Below, in pieces: positions 47,849 through 57,158 of a stretch of DNA of 64,000 nucleotides (its first letter is position 1; each line of letters starts with the position of its first letter). Under the pieces are notes generated by a model. It made no database searches. It was not told the DNA's origin and saw only the letters and a list, made by a program, of their open reading frames with translations. The position numbers and the translations under genes were made by a program. Source of the stretch: an uncultured Alphaproteobacteria bacterium (lineage in GTDB: Bacteria > Pseudomonadota > Alphaproteobacteria > HIMB59 > GCA-002718135). The DNA lies in assembly GCA_902596365.1 (NCBI GenBank), contig CACJTT010000006.1, forward strand, positions 1 to 64,000, written 5' to 3'.

Positions 47849-47881
47849 AAAAAAAAGAGTGGGGAAACAATGTCCCCACTC
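47849..47881 (-). terminator. Intrinsic terminator / attenuator between dctP and dctQ
   Basis: A perfect 9-bp inverted repeat (GAGTGGGGA at 47857-47865 with TCCCCACTC at 47873-47881, 7-base loop) lies in the dctP-dctQ gap. On the minus strand it is followed at once by eight T residues (47856-47849) and then the dctQ ATG. This is a textbook intrinsic terminator, probably partial, so that the binding protein is made in excess over the membrane subunits. Confidence 0.85.
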
Positions 47882-47893
47882 AATATAAAAGAA

Positions 47894-49000
47894 TTAACCT
47901 TCTAATACTCTACGTCTCTGAGCAGTATATCCATGATCGGCAATTTTTAACCACTCTCCAATATCGCCCCTAGCTTTCAAAAAGCTATCAAGAATACGGC
48001 CTGTAAGTTCATTACCTTCAGCTAATTCAGCATATAACTCTTCTGAAGCCTCACCCATTGCGTCTATAACATCATCATTGAATTCTCTTAATTCAACTCC
48101 ATGATCGTTAATGAGTCTTTGAAGTGCAGCACCATTATTAGCATTATATTCTGTTACCATCATTTCATTTTGAACAGTTGCAGAATGTTCAATAATCATT
48201 TGATCAGTTTTTGAAAGACTAGTTAACCAAGACTTGTTACAGCCAAGTGTTATTAAAGTGCCCGGCTCATGCATACCTGGCCAATAATAATATTTTGCTG
48301 CTTCATAGAATCTAGATCTCTCATCATTCCATGGACCCACCCATTCACAGGCATCTATTGTGCCATTAACTAGATTTTCATAAATTTGGCCACCAGGCAT
48401 ACCAACAACTGAGGCACCTAGTTTTGTTACCATCATTCCACCTAATCCAGGCATTCTCATTTTTAGACCTTTAAAGTCATCAGCTGAATTGATTTCTTTA
48501 TTAAACCATCCACCCATTTGTACTCCAGAGTTTCCAGCCATAAAGTTTTTAAGTCCAAAGCCATCAGCAAGTTCATCCCACAGTTCTTGACCACCACCAT
48601 GTCTAATCCATCCATTAATTTCTGTAGAAATTAAACCAAACGGCACTGCTGCAAAAAATCCCCAACCTGGATGTTGTCCAACCCAATAATAATCAGCACT
48701 ATTATACATTTGCGCATTACCAGAGCTAACTTCTGTAAAAACATCCAAAGGTCCTACACGTTCTCCACCCGCATAATGATTAACAACAATTCTTCCATCA
48801 CTTAAATCAGATATTCTTTGTGAAACTGCTTCACCTCCAGTGCCAAGTCCAGGGTAACCTCTGCCCCATGTTGCAACACAGTTGACTTCAATCCTATCTG
48901 CAGCAATTGCCGGAGCAGGGAAAGAAGATACTGCAGTAGCTGCAGCAGCAGCAACACCAGCTTTCTTTATAAAGTCACGTCTTTTAAAATTTTTCTTCAT
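47894..49000 (-). CDS. takP: TRAP transporter solute-binding protein, TakP type (2-oxo acids)
   Basis: Periplasmic binding protein of 368 residues. The N-terminus KRRDFIKKAGVAAAAATAV is a twin-arginine signal peptide, with cleavage likely after the Ala-rich stretch. The ligand region matches TakP of Rhodobacter: MRMPGLGG with the carboxylate-binding Arg, GGQIYENLVNGTIDACEWVGPWND with the Trp, and AAKYYYWPGMHEPG. By family, a 2-oxo acid such as pyruvate or 2-oxobutyrate is the probable ligand. A strong ribosome site (GGGAGGA, 49004-49010) precedes ATG. First gene of the operon. Confidence 0.92.
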   Translation of the reverse strand: MKKNFKRRDFIKKAGVAAAAATAVSSFPAPAIAADRIEVNCVATWGRGYPGLGTGGEAVSQRISDLSDGRIVVNHYAGGERVGPLDVFTEVSSGNAQMYNSADYYWVGQHPGWGFFAAVPFGLISTEINGWIRHGGGQELWDELADGFGLKNFMAGNSGVQMGGWFNKEINSADDFKGLKMRMPGLGGMMVTKLGASVVGMPGGQIYENLVNGTIDACEWVGPWNDERSRFYEAAKYYYWPGMHEPGTLITLGCNKSWLTSLSKTDQMIIEHSATVQNEMMVTEYNANNGAALQRLINDHGVELREFNDDVIDAMGEASEELYAELAEGNELTGRILDSFLKARGDIGEWLKIADHGYTAQRRRVLEG

Positions 49001-49003
49001 ATG

Positions 49004-49010
49004 TCCTCCC
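49004..49010 (-). promoter_or_regulatory. Strong ribosome-binding site of takP
   Basis: On the minus strand GGGAGGA ends three bases before the ATG at 49000-48998. It is among the most complete Shine-Dalgarno sequences in a window where most starts lack one, fitting a highly made binding protein. Confidence 0.7.
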
Positions 49011-49093
49011 GAATTATGAATATTTATAAATCAAATCCTATACATTATTGATAAAAAGGGTAGATATTTTATTGTTAAGTTTATTTTTTTTTC

Positions 49094-50269
49094 TTAAAAA
49101 CTAGCTATCCCAGTTTGATTCTTGCCTAAAATCAAGGAATGAATATTTTCCGCTCCTTCATATGTTTTTACAGTTTCTAAATTAACAAGGTGACGCATGA
49201 TATGATATTCCTCAACTAAACCATTTGCACCCAACATATCTCGACAATCTCTGACTATATCCAATGATTTTTTACAATTATTTCTTTTTAAAACAGATAT
49301 AGCGTTGTTTATATTCCTACCTTGACCCATTACTTTTGAAGTTAATGCACACGAAGCTAATCCAAGATTTATCTCCGTTTGTATGTCAGCAAGTTTTTTT
49401 TGAATTAGTTGATTTGCTGCTAAAGGTTTTTTAAACATAATTCTATTTTCTACATAATCTTTGGCTATTAACCAACATTCAGTAGCAGAACCTAATACTC
49501 CCCAGCTAATACCAAAACGAGCTTTATTTAAGCAGCTAAACACTGAGCCCCATCCATTTGTTTTCTCAAGGCAATTTGATTTATGAACAAAAACTTTATC
49601 AATTAAAATTTGACCTGTTGGACTAATTTTCAGACTTGTTTTATTTTCAATGATTTTTGTTGATAAACCTTTTGTTTCCTTTTCTATTATAAATCCCTTT
49701 ATTGAATTTGTTTCATGATTTTCATTAAGTGCCCACACTATAAATATATCTGCAATAGGTGCATTAGTTATCCAGTTTTTATTTCCATTTAAAATATAGC
49801 CATCTTGATATTTTTTATATGTAGTTTTCATTGAAGAGGGATCTGAACCAGCTTCACTTTCAGTTAGACCAAAACAACCAATGTTGTTACCTGAAATTAA
49901 GCTAGGAAGATATTTATCTTTTTGTTCTTCATTTCCGAATGAATTTATTGGATGAATAACTAAAGAAGATTGTACTGAAATTGATGACCTATAACTACTA
50001 TCAATTTTTTCAATTTCATATGCTATCAAACCATATGCTGTATCTGATGTCCCTGCACCACCATGACTTTTAATTGTTGAACCAAGTAATCCAAGTTTGC
50101 CAAATTCTTTATAAAGAGATCGATCAAAATAATGATTTCTATTATGTTCAACAACATTAGGTTTAAGAATTGATGTTGAAAAATCTTTTACATTTTTTTG
50201 GATTAGTCTGTCTTCTTCTGATAAATTTTCAAATATAAAAAAAGGATCAAACCATGTATTTTGCATCAT
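49094..50269 (-). CDS. gcdH: Acyl-CoA dehydrogenase, glutaryl-CoA dehydrogenase type
   Basis: A 391-residue flavoprotein. Features: GCFGLTESEAGSDPSSM for FAD/substrate binding, NGNKNWITNAPIAD, CRDMLGANGLVEEYHIMRHLVNLE, and the catalytic Glu in TYEGAENIHSLILG. This set, with WVGS-like features and TYEGA rather than IYEGT, points to glutaryl-CoA dehydrogenase, which makes crotonyl-CoA in lysine/tryptophan breakdown. ATG 50269 and the next codon are both Met. It precedes the TRAP operon on the same strand but 93 bases separate them. Confidence 0.85.
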   Translation of the reverse strand: MMQNTWFDPFFIFENLSEEDRLIQKNVKDFSTSILKPNVVEHNRNHYFDRSLYKEFGKLGLLGSTIKSHGGAGTSDTAYGLIAYEIEKIDSSYRSSISVQSSLVIHPINSFGNEEQKDKYLPSLISGNNIGCFGLTESEAGSDPSSMKTTYKKYQDGYILNGNKNWITNAPIADIFIVWALNENHETNSIKGFIIEKETKGLSTKIIENKTSLKISPTGQILIDKVFVHKSNCLEKTNGWGSVFSCLNKARFGISWGVLGSATECWLIAKDYVENRIMFKKPLAANQLIQKKLADIQTEINLGLASCALTSKVMGQGRNINNAISVLKRNNCKKSLDIVRDCRDMLGANGLVEEYHIMRHLVNLETVKTYEGAENIHSLILGKNQTGIASF

Positions 50270-50322
50270 AGAAAGGTATGCAATATCATTATTTTGTTAT
50301 ATGTGAATAATAATAAATAAAT

Positions 50323-50739
50323 ATGGAAAAGAAAATTTATATAGCATCAGATCATGCTGGTTATGAAATGAAGTCTAAATTATGTGATTATTTTAAAACA
50401 TTTATAGATTTAGGAACTAATTCAAACGAAAGTGTTGATTATGCAGATTTTGCTCACAATTTAACAAATAATGTGTCACAAAATGAGGATAGTTTAGGTA
50501 TTTTGATTTGTGGAACTGGAGTAGGGATGAGCATGGCAGCAAATAGAAAAAAAGGAATTAGAGCGGGATTAGTTAGTAGTCCTGAAATAACAAGATTAAT
50601 TAGACAGCATAACAATGCTAATGTATTGGTGTTGCCTGGAAGATTTATGGCAGATGAAGAGGCAAAAAATTGTGTTAAAATATTTTTAGAAACTGAATTT
50701 GAATCTGGAAGACATAAAAAAAGGATAGAAAAGATATGA
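50323..50739 (+). CDS. rpiB: Ribose-5-phosphate isomerase B
   Basis: Interconverts ribose 5-phosphate and ribulose 5-phosphate. The 138-residue product has [32 protein letters not shown] with the active-site Cys, and [10 protein letters not shown]-like helix ([13 protein letters not shown]). It overlaps glyA by 4 bases; rpiB-glyA-nrdR-rib order is common in alphaproteobacteria. Confidence 0.95.
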   Translation: MEKKIYIASDHAGYEMKSKLCDYFKTFIDLGTNSNESVDYADFAHNLTNNVSQNEDSLGILICGTGVGMSMAANRKKGIRAGLVSSPEITRLIRQHNNANVLVLPGRFMADEEAKNCVKIFLETEFESGRHKKRIEKI

Positions 50740-52025
50740 GCCTAAATTTCTTTAATGATGAAATTATAAAAACAGACCCAGAAGTATATGCAACTTTAAA
50801 AAAAGAACTTGAGAGACAGCAAAATCAGATAGAATTAATTGCTTCAGAAAATATTGCTTCAAAAGCAGTTCTTAATGCTCAAGGATCGGTTATGACTAAT
50901 AAATACGCTGAAGGATACCCTGGAAATAGATATTATGGTGGATGTGAATTTGTTGATGAAGCAGAAAATATAGCTTTAGAAAGAGTTAAGGAGTTATACG
51001 GATGCAAGTATGCAAATTTGCAACCTCATAGTGGGGCCCAAGCTAACCAAGCTGTTTTTTTAGCTCTGTTACAACCCCATGACACAATACTCGGGATGTC
51101 TTTAGCTTCTGGTGGACATCTAACTCATGGTGCAAAACCTAATTTATCTGGAAAATGGTTCAATCCGATACAGTATGGTGTTAAAAAAGATGGTAATGAT
51201 AAAGATCTAATAGATTATGAAGAAGTTGAATCTCTTGCAATTGAGCATAAACCTAAATTAATCATTGCTGGAGCATCAGCATATCCTAGAATTATAGATT
51301 GGAAAAAATTTAGAGAAATAGCTGATAAGGTTGGGGCATATTTTTTAGTGGATATGGCACATTACTCAGGTTTAATTGCTGGTAAACAATACCCTAACCC
51401 TATAGATTATGCTCATGTTGTTACTTCTACAACTCATAAAACTCTAAGAGGTGCTAGAAGCGCAATGATATTAACTAACGATGAAACATTAATTAAAAAA
51501 ATTAACAGTGCTGTTTTTCCAGGATTACAAGGTGGTCCACTAATGCATGTAATGGCAGGTAAGGCCGTTGCTTTTGGCGAAGCATTAAAACCTGAATTTG
51601 AAAATTATATTAAAAAAGTTATTGCAAACGCTAAAGTATTAGCTTCATCTTTAGTAAATAATGGATTTAAAATTGTAACTGATGGAACTGATTCTCATAT
51701 TGTATGGTTAGATCTTACTCCTAAAAACATAACAGGTGATAATGCTGAAAAAATACTCGAAGAGGTTGGAATAGCTTGTAACAAAAACGCTATTCCTTAT
51801 GACCCCAATCCACCCAAAATAACAAGTGGTTTGAGATTTGGTACAGCTGCAGCTACTTCTAGAGGGTTTGATGAGAATGATTTTAATGAAATTGGGGATT
51901 TAATTTCAGAAATACTTGATAATATTAATCAAAATCAAGATAATCCAAAAGAATTTATGTATTCAATGAAAAGTAAAGTTGTCAGTATGTGTAAGAAATA
52001 TCCAATTTATAATGAGGCTTTTTGA
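50736..52025 (+). CDS. glyA: Serine hydroxymethyltransferase
   Basis: PLP enzyme that interconverts serine and glycine while loading tetrahydrofolate. The 429 residues show [56 protein letters not shown], and the PLP Lys in [14 protein letters not shown]. All look intact. Its TGA overlaps the nrdR ATG by one base. Confidence 0.98.
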   Translation: MSLNFFNDEIIKTDPEVYATLKKELERQQNQIELIASENIASKAVLNAQGSVMTNKYAEGYPGNRYYGGCEFVDEAENIALERVKELYGCKYANLQPHSGAQANQAVFLALLQPHDTILGMSLASGGHLTHGAKPNLSGKWFNPIQYGVKKDGNDKDLIDYEEVESLAIEHKPKLIIAGASAYPRIIDWKKFREIADKVGAYFLVDMAHYSGLIAGKQYPNPIDYAHVVTSTTHKTLRGARSAMILTNDETLIKKINSAVFPGLQGGPLMHVMAGKAVAFGEALKPEFENYIKKVIANAKVLASSLVNNGFKIVTDGTDSHIVWLDLTPKNITGDNAEKILEEVGIACNKNAIPYDPNPPKITSGLRFGTAAATSRGFDENDFNEIGDLISEILDNINQNQDNPKEFMYSMKSKVVSMCKKYPIYNEAF

Positions 52026-52477
52026 TGCGGTGTCCATTTTGTAGCAACGAAGACTCTCAGGTTAAAGATTCAAGGCCAACTGAAGATAATACTGCAATTA
52101 GACGTAGACGTGTTTGCGAACAATGTGGTTCACGTTTCACTACTTTTGAAAGAATTCAATTAAGGGATTTAATTGTAGTAAAATCAGATGGTCAAAAAGA
52201 ATCTTTTGACAGAGATAAAATGTACAGATCATTATCATTAGCTCTAAGAAAGAGAGATATCGAAACTGAAAAGATTGAGAAAATTGTAAATGCTATTGTA
52301 AGAAAATTAGAAAATTCTGGTGAGGGAGAAATCAAAACTGAACTTGTAGGTCAATATATAATGGAAGCTTTGTCTATTCTTGATCAAGTTGCTTATGTTA
52401 GATTTGCCTCTGTTTACAAGAATTTTAGGGAAGTAAAAGATTTTGAGGATTTTTTAGGCAATTTAGAAGATAAATAA
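52025..52477 (+). CDS. nrdR: Transcriptional regulator NrdR
   Basis: Zinc- and nucleotide-binding repressor of ribonucleotide reductase genes. The start MRCPFC at ATG 52025 gives the canonical four-Cys zinc ribbon (CPFC ... CEQCG) and the [17 protein letters not shown] stretch, followed by an ATP-cone domain ([16 protein letters not shown]). An in-frame TTG at 52022 adds only one residue. 150 residues, normal. Confidence 0.97.
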   Translation: MRCPFCSNEDSQVKDSRPTEDNTAIRRRRVCEQCGSRFTTFERIQLRDLIVVKSDGQKESFDRDKMYRSLSLALRKRDIETEKIEKIVNAIVRKLENSGEGEIKTELVGQYIMEALSILDQVAYVRFASVYKNFREVKDFEDFLGNLEDK

Positions 52478-52484
52478 ATTTAAA

Positions 52485-53564
52485 ATGATTTCAAATCATC
52501 TAAAGTTTATTAACCAGGCCCATCAAATTGCTTCTAAAAATTTGGGCAAAACATTCCCAAACCCTAGCGTTGGTTGTTTAATTTGTAAAAATAATCAAAT
52601 TATATCAAAAGCAGTAACTAGCTCAACTGGAAGACCGCACGCAGAAGAAACGGCATTAAAAAAAGCAGGAAAGCAAGCCAAAGGGGCAACCATGTATGTT
52701 ACACTTGAACCTTGTTTTCACAGTTCACAAAATGGATCATGCACAGATCAAATTTTAAGATCAGGAATTAAACAAATTGTCATTTCATGTATAGATCAGG
52801 ACCCAAGAACAAAAAATAAAAGTGTTAAAAAACTGAAAAGAAATAAAATTAAAGTTATTACAGGAATATCAAAAGATAGAACAATTAGCATAAATAAATT
52901 TTTCTTCAAAAGTCTTAAGAAAAAAAAACCATTTACTAAAGTTAAAATGGCAATTTCAAGTGATGAAAAGATAGCTTGGAGCAATTATAAAAGTAAATGG
53001 ATTAGTAATTCCAAAAGTAGATCTTATGCACATTCTTTAAGAATTAAAAGTCAAGCCATTTTAACTACTTCAAAAACAATAATAAAAGACAACCCCAGAT
53101 TTACTGTGAGGAAAAAGAACACCATTATAAAAAATCTTAATATTGTTATAATTGATAAAAATCTGAAACTTCCATTGAATGCAAAACTTCTTAATAATCT
53201 GCACGATAAAAGAGTAATAATTTTTACAAGTAAAAAAAATCTAAAATCACAAAAATTAAAACAACTAGGATGTGAGATTATTGAAATGAGATTAGAAAAT
53301 AATAAATTAAATTTAAAGAAGTTATTTGCTCATTTGTATAGACTAAAAATTTCTGATTTACTGGTTGAAGCTGGAGGAATATTATTTGCAGATTTACTTA
53401 AAAATAATTTAATTGATGAAATTCATTTATTTAAAGCTCCAATTACAATAGGAAAAAAAGGAATTCCAGTTATTAAAGGAAATGATTTGAAAAATATTAA
53501 TAAAAAATTATTAGAGACAATTAAATTTGATAATAATTTATATTTTAAGTATGAGATAAAGTAA
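52485..53564 (+). CDS. ribD: Bifunctional riboflavin biosynthesis deaminase/reductase RibD
   Basis: Catalyses the second and third steps of the pyrimidine branch. The deaminase half has the zinc ligands in GRPHAEETAL and TLEPCFHSSQNGSCTD; the Cys-x8-Cys spacing is kept although the usual GxTPPC wording is changed. The reductase half (from about residue 145, KVKMAISSDEKIAW) ends with LLVEAGGILFADLL. 359 residues, Lys/Asn-rich. ribE begins at the base after the stop. Confidence 0.94.
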   Translation: MISNHLKFINQAHQIASKNLGKTFPNPSVGCLICKNNQIISKAVTSSTGRPHAEETALKKAGKQAKGATMYVTLEPCFHSSQNGSCTDQILRSGIKQIVISCIDQDPRTKNKSVKKLKRNKIKVITGISKDRTISINKFFFKSLKKKKPFTKVKMAISSDEKIAWSNYKSKWISNSKSRSYAHSLRIKSQAILTTSKTIIKDNPRFTVRKKNTIIKNLNIVIIDKNLKLPLNAKLLNNLHDKRVIIFTSKKNLKSQKLKQLGCEIIEMRLENNKLNLKKLFAHLYRLKISDLLVEAGGILFADLLKNNLIDEIHLFKAPITIGKKGIPVIKGNDLKNINKKLLETIKFDNNLYFKYEIK

Positions 53565-54158
53565 ATGTTTACAGGAATAATTCAAGACTTAGGCAAAGCT
53601 ATTAATTTTTCTAATGGTGAGCTAGAAGTAACAACTCCACTTGATCTAAGTGATTGTAATATTGGTTCATCTATTTGCTGTAACGGAGTCTGCTTAACTA
53701 TTACAGAAATTGATTTTAAAAGTAATGTGCATTACTTTAAAGCTACTGTTGGTGAAGAAACACAACAAAAAACTACATTTTCAAACAATTTATTTAATAA
53801 ATTAATTTCAATTAATTTGGAAAAATCACTCAAAATTGGAGATGAAATTTCAGGTCATTTTGTTTATGGCCATGTTGATAGAACCACTGAGCTATTAAAT
53901 GTAACTAACTTAAATAATAGTTGGGAGTTTTGTTTTAAAAATTTTCAAGATCAAGATAAAAAATACATAGTTGATAAAGCATCTATTGCAATAAATGGTA
54001 TTTCCTTAACAATTGCTAATGTATCTGCAAAAAATTTTTCAATTTCAGTTATCCCTCATACATATGAAAGTACTAATTTAAAATTTATTAATGAAAATGA
54101 TCTTGTTAATATTGAATTTGATTATTTAGCTAGATTTTCAGAAAGATCTAAAAATTAA
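53565..54158 (+). CDS. ribE: Riboflavin synthase (alpha chain)
   Basis: Dismutates two lumazines to riboflavin. The 197-residue protein shows the two-fold repeat typical of the trimer: MFTGIIQDLGKA and a second barrel starting DEISGHFVYGHVDRT, with CCNGVCLTI and INGISLTIA as paired motifs. Starts immediately after ribD and shares its last base with the ribBX start. Confidence 0.96.
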   Translation: MFTGIIQDLGKAINFSNGELEVTTPLDLSDCNIGSSICCNGVCLTITEIDFKSNVHYFKATVGEETQQKTTFSNNLFNKLISINLEKSLKIGDEISGHFVYGHVDRTTELLNVTNLNNSWEFCFKNFQDQDKKYIVDKASIAINGISLTIANVSAKNFSISVIPHTYESTNLKFINENDLVNIEFDYLARFSERSKN

Positions 54159-55261
54159 TGACTAACATAAATAAACAAATAGATATTTCACCAATTGAGG
54201 AAATCATTGATGAGGCAAGAAATGGAAGAATGTATATTCTTGTTGATGATCCTAGTAGAGAAAATGAAGGTGATTTAATTATTCCCGCACAAATGGCTAC
54301 ACCTGATGCAATTAATTTTATGGCTAAGTATGGAAGAGGCCTTATCTGTCTTTCAATGACCAAACAAAGAATAGAAGAATTAGAGTTACCATTTATGAAC
54401 CCAAATAACCAAAAAAATGATTTAACAGCATTTACTGTTTCAATTGAAGCAAAAGAAGGTGTCACTACTGGTATATCTGCTGCAGATCGCTCTCACACAA
54501 TATCAGTTGCTATAAACCATAATATGAAAAAAACTGATTTAGTGTACCCGGGTCATGTTTTCCCTTTAATGGCATGGGATGGAGGTGTTTTAGTTAGAGC
54601 AGGTCATACTGAAGCTGCAGTAGATATTTCTAAATTAGCAGGTTTAAATCCTTCAGGAGTAATTTGTGAAATTATGAGTGACAATGGAGAGATGGCAAGG
54701 TTGCCAGAAATACTTAAATTTGCAAAATCTCATAATTTAAAAGTAGGCACAGTATCAGATTTAATAAAGTACAGACTAAAGTATAATAAAATAATTAAAC
54801 AAATTTCTGAACGCCCATTTGAAAGTAATAAAGGTAAAGATTTTATTCTAAAAATATTTGAAAATACTCTATCGAAAGAAAAGCATTATGCCTTGGTTAA
54901 AAATATAACTATATCTGATAATTTATATCCAGTTAGAATGCACAAACTAAACATAACAAAAGATATTTTTGCTGAAAAAAATATTTTTGGTGATGAGATT
55001 AATCATTCATTTGAAATAATTGAAAAAAATGGCTCTGGAGCAATAGTTTTAATTAATAGTGATATTGCTCCAAATATTCTTAAAGCTTTTGATCAAAGAA
55101 AAGAACAGAATAAAAAACTTGAACTGCGAGAATATGGTGTCGGAGCACAAATTCTTAAAGATATAGGAATACAAAAAATAATATTACTTTCAAATTCAAA
55201 TAAAAAAATTATAGCTTTAGATGGTTTTGATATTGAAATTATTAAACAGCAAAAAATATGA
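54158..55261 (+). CDS. ribB: DHBP synthase with degenerate GTP-cyclohydrolase-II domain (RibBX type)
   Basis: Residues 1 to about 215 are an intact 3,4-dihydroxy-2-butanone-4-phosphate synthase (DDPSRENEGDLI, GVTTGISAADRSHTI, GHTEAAVDIS). The second domain, about 220-367, has the RibA fold outline (YPVRMHKLNITKDIF, LREYGVGAQILKDIG). However, it lacks the three zinc-binding Cys residues and the EGRG catalytic segment, so GTP cyclohydrolase activity is presumably lost. A true GTP cyclohydrolase II must be elsewhere. Such hybrids have been called RibBX in other proteobacteria. Confidence 0.92.
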   Translation: MTNINKQIDISPIEEIIDEARNGRMYILVDDPSRENEGDLIIPAQMATPDAINFMAKYGRGLICLSMTKQRIEELELPFMNPNNQKNDLTAFTVSIEAKEGVTTGISAADRSHTISVAINHNMKKTDLVYPGHVFPLMAWDGGVLVRAGHTEAAVDISKLAGLNPSGVICEIMSDNGEMARLPEILKFAKSHNLKVGTVSDLIKYRLKYNKIIKQISERPFESNKGKDFILKIFENTLSKEKHYALVKNITISDNLYPVRMHKLNITKDIFAEKNIFGDEINHSFEIIEKNGSGAIVLINSDIAPNILKAFDQRKEQNKKLELREYGVGAQILKDIGIQKIILLSNSNKKIIALDGFDIEIIKQQKI

Positions 55262-55656
55262 AAAATAAAGTTTTAATTGTCAGCTCCAACTATTATGATG
55301 AAGTTAGTAGTAATTTAATTAAAGGTGCTACTGAAGAATTAAAAATCAATAATATAGAATTTGAAGTAGTACTTGCTCCAGGTTGCTTTGAGGTACCTTT
55401 TTTAATTTCTAAAAATATAAATAAATATTCAGGTTTTATTGCTTTGGGATGTGTAATTAGAGGTGAGACTTATCATTTTAATTTAATTGCCAATGAATGT
55501 GCAAGAAAAATAATAGATATTTCAAACAATTATCTAAAGCCTATTGGTTTTGGAATTTTAACATGTGAAAATTTAGAACAAGCTATCAATAGAAGTGATA
55601 TTAGAAAAAAAAATAAAGGGAGAGAGGCAGCAAATGCTTGCATTAAACTTTTATAA
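55258..55656 (+). CDS. ribH: 6,7-dimethyl-8-ribityllumazine synthase
   Basis: Joins the RibB and RibD branch products. At 132 residues it is short, but the core is present: VLIVSSNYYDEVS, VVLAPGCFEVPF, GCVIRGETYHF with catalytic His region, and GILTCENLEQA. It overlaps ribBX by 4 bases; nusB follows after 5. Confidence 0.94.
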   Translation: MKNKVLIVSSNYYDEVSSNLIKGATEELKINNIEFEVVLAPGCFEVPFLISKNINKYSGFIALGCVIRGETYHFNLIANECARKIIDISNNYLKPIGFGILTCENLEQAINRSDIRKKNKGREAANACIKLL

Positions 55657-55661
55657 TATTA

Positions 55662-56126
55662 ATGCAAAATTCTATTAAAACTGAAACTAGGCTTTCCTTT
55701 ATTCAATTTATATTTTCTTCTTTTTTTTCTAACTCTACAGTTGAAGAAAATATGACTGAATTTGAAAATTACTTTTATAAATTATCAATTCCATCAATAA
55801 TGCAAAATAAAGATATTCATATTAATTTTAACAAAAACTTTTTCAAGAAACTTACAACAAGTTATGCAAAATTTATTAAATATCATAATATTGAAGAAAT
55901 AATAAATTCTCTAATAAAGTTTGATAGAAAATATAAACATTGGGATCAGATAAATAAATCTATAATTTTGTCTATTTTTTCTGAACTTGAAATTACAAAA
56001 CAAGAAAAAGTAAAAATTGTAATTAATGACTATATAAACATTTCTAAAACACTTATACCTAGAAAAGATCTTGGTATGATTAATGCAATTACTGATAAGT
56101 ATTTAAGTGACAAAAATATCTTATAA
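55662..56126 (+). CDS. nusB: Transcription antitermination factor NusB
   Basis: A 154-residue all-helical protein in the invariable ribH-nusB-thiL order. It starts RLSFIQFIFSSFF and ends with NDYINISKTL, then KDLGMINAITDKYL (family: NEYIEIAK, FVNGILDKI). The sequence is divergent, so the call leans on position. Confidence 0.85.
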   Translation: MQNSIKTETRLSFIQFIFSSFFSNSTVEENMTEFENYFYKLSIPSIMQNKDIHINFNKNFFKKLTTSYAKFIKYHNIEEIINSLIKFDRKYKHWDQINKSIILSIFSELEITKQEKVKIVINDYINISKTLIPRKDLGMINAITDKYLSDKNIL

Positions 56127-57096
56127 TTCTAAATTATCTGAAAAAATAATAATAGATAAGTTTTTTAAAAAACTAAACTTAAATAATGCAGGAACTTATA
56201 ATTTTGAAAATGATGGTGCTTATTTTAATGTAACAAGAAAAAATAAAACTATTGTCACAACTGACACAATAGTTGAGGATATTGATTTTTTTTCAAACGA
56301 TCCACCAGAATCAATTGCACAAAAAATTCTTTGTGTAAACCTTTCTGATATTTCTGCAATGGGAGCCATACCTAAAACTTATACTTTAAATTTGTCAATA
56401 AATTCTAAAATTAATTATGAATGGTTAAAAAAATTTACATCTAAGTTATATAAACTTCAAAAAAAATATAATATCTATCTTCTTGGTGGTGATATTTCCA
56501 ATTCTAAAAAAATCAGTTTAACAGTTAATCTATTTGGTGAAAGCAAATTAAAGAACATAATAGCACAAAAGAAGTGTAATTTAGATGATGATATCTGGGT
56601 AACAGGGACTTTAGGTAATTCATATTTAGGTTGTAAAATTTTAAAGAATTCAAATATAAAATTAGATAAAAAATATTCATCATATTTTATAAAGCAATAC
56701 TTGTACCCTAATCCATGCATGTTTGGATCAAAAGCTTGTAAATATATAAATTCAGCAATAGATATTTCAGATGGTTTTTTAGGTGATTTATCAAAAATTC
56801 TAGATGGAAAATTTGGAGCTAGAATAAATAAAAAGTTAATACCAGTGTCAGATATGCTGAAAAAAATTTTAAAAAAAAAATATTCTATAATTAAGCTTGA
56901 AGATATTTTAAATTGGGGAGATGACTATGAGTTAATTTTTACTTCATTTAAAAAAAATAGAGAAAAATTATTAAGTTTATCAAAAAAAAATAAAGTTAAG
57001 TTATCTCTGGTAGGTTCTATTATTAAAAAACCTGGGATATTTAATGATTCTCTAAAAGTTATTAAAAACATCCATAGTTATGATCATTTTGCCTAA
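56107..57096 (+). CDS. thiL: Thiamine-monophosphate kinase
   Basis: Makes thiamine diphosphate, the cofactor of PdhAB. The 329 residues include DGAYFNV, TTDTIVEDIDFF with the metal-binding Asp residues, KILCVNLSDISAMGA, LLGGDIS, AIDISDGFLGDL and NWGDDYELIF. Start is GTG 56107 inside nusB (20-base overlap); no later ATG retains the conserved N-terminus. Confidence 0.93.
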   Translation: MTKISYNSKLSEKIIIDKFFKKLNLNNAGTYNFENDGAYFNVTRKNKTIVTTDTIVEDIDFFSNDPPESIAQKILCVNLSDISAMGAIPKTYTLNLSINSKINYEWLKKFTSKLYKLQKKYNIYLLGGDISNSKKISLTVNLFGESKLKNIIAQKKCNLDDDIWVTGTLGNSYLGCKILKNSNIKLDKKYSSYFIKQYLYPNPCMFGSKACKYINSAIDISDGFLGDLSKILDGKFGARINKKLIPVSDMLKKILKKKYSIIKLEDILNWGDDYELIFTSFKKNREKLLSLSKKNKVKLSLVGSIIKKPGIFNDSLKVIKNIHSYDHFA

Positions 57097-57142
57097 AATG
57101 TTGATTTTTCCAACACTTTCTGACATATGAGCAAAAAAAATC

Positions 57143-57148
57143 AAGGAG
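57143..57148 (+). promoter_or_regulatory. Strong ribosome-binding site of hppA
   Basis: AAGGAG at 57143-57148 lies ten bases before the hppA ATG at 57159. It is one of three very clear Shine-Dalgarno sites in the window (with takP and proteorhodopsin). Confidence 0.65.
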
Positions 57149-57158
57149 ATTACCCACA

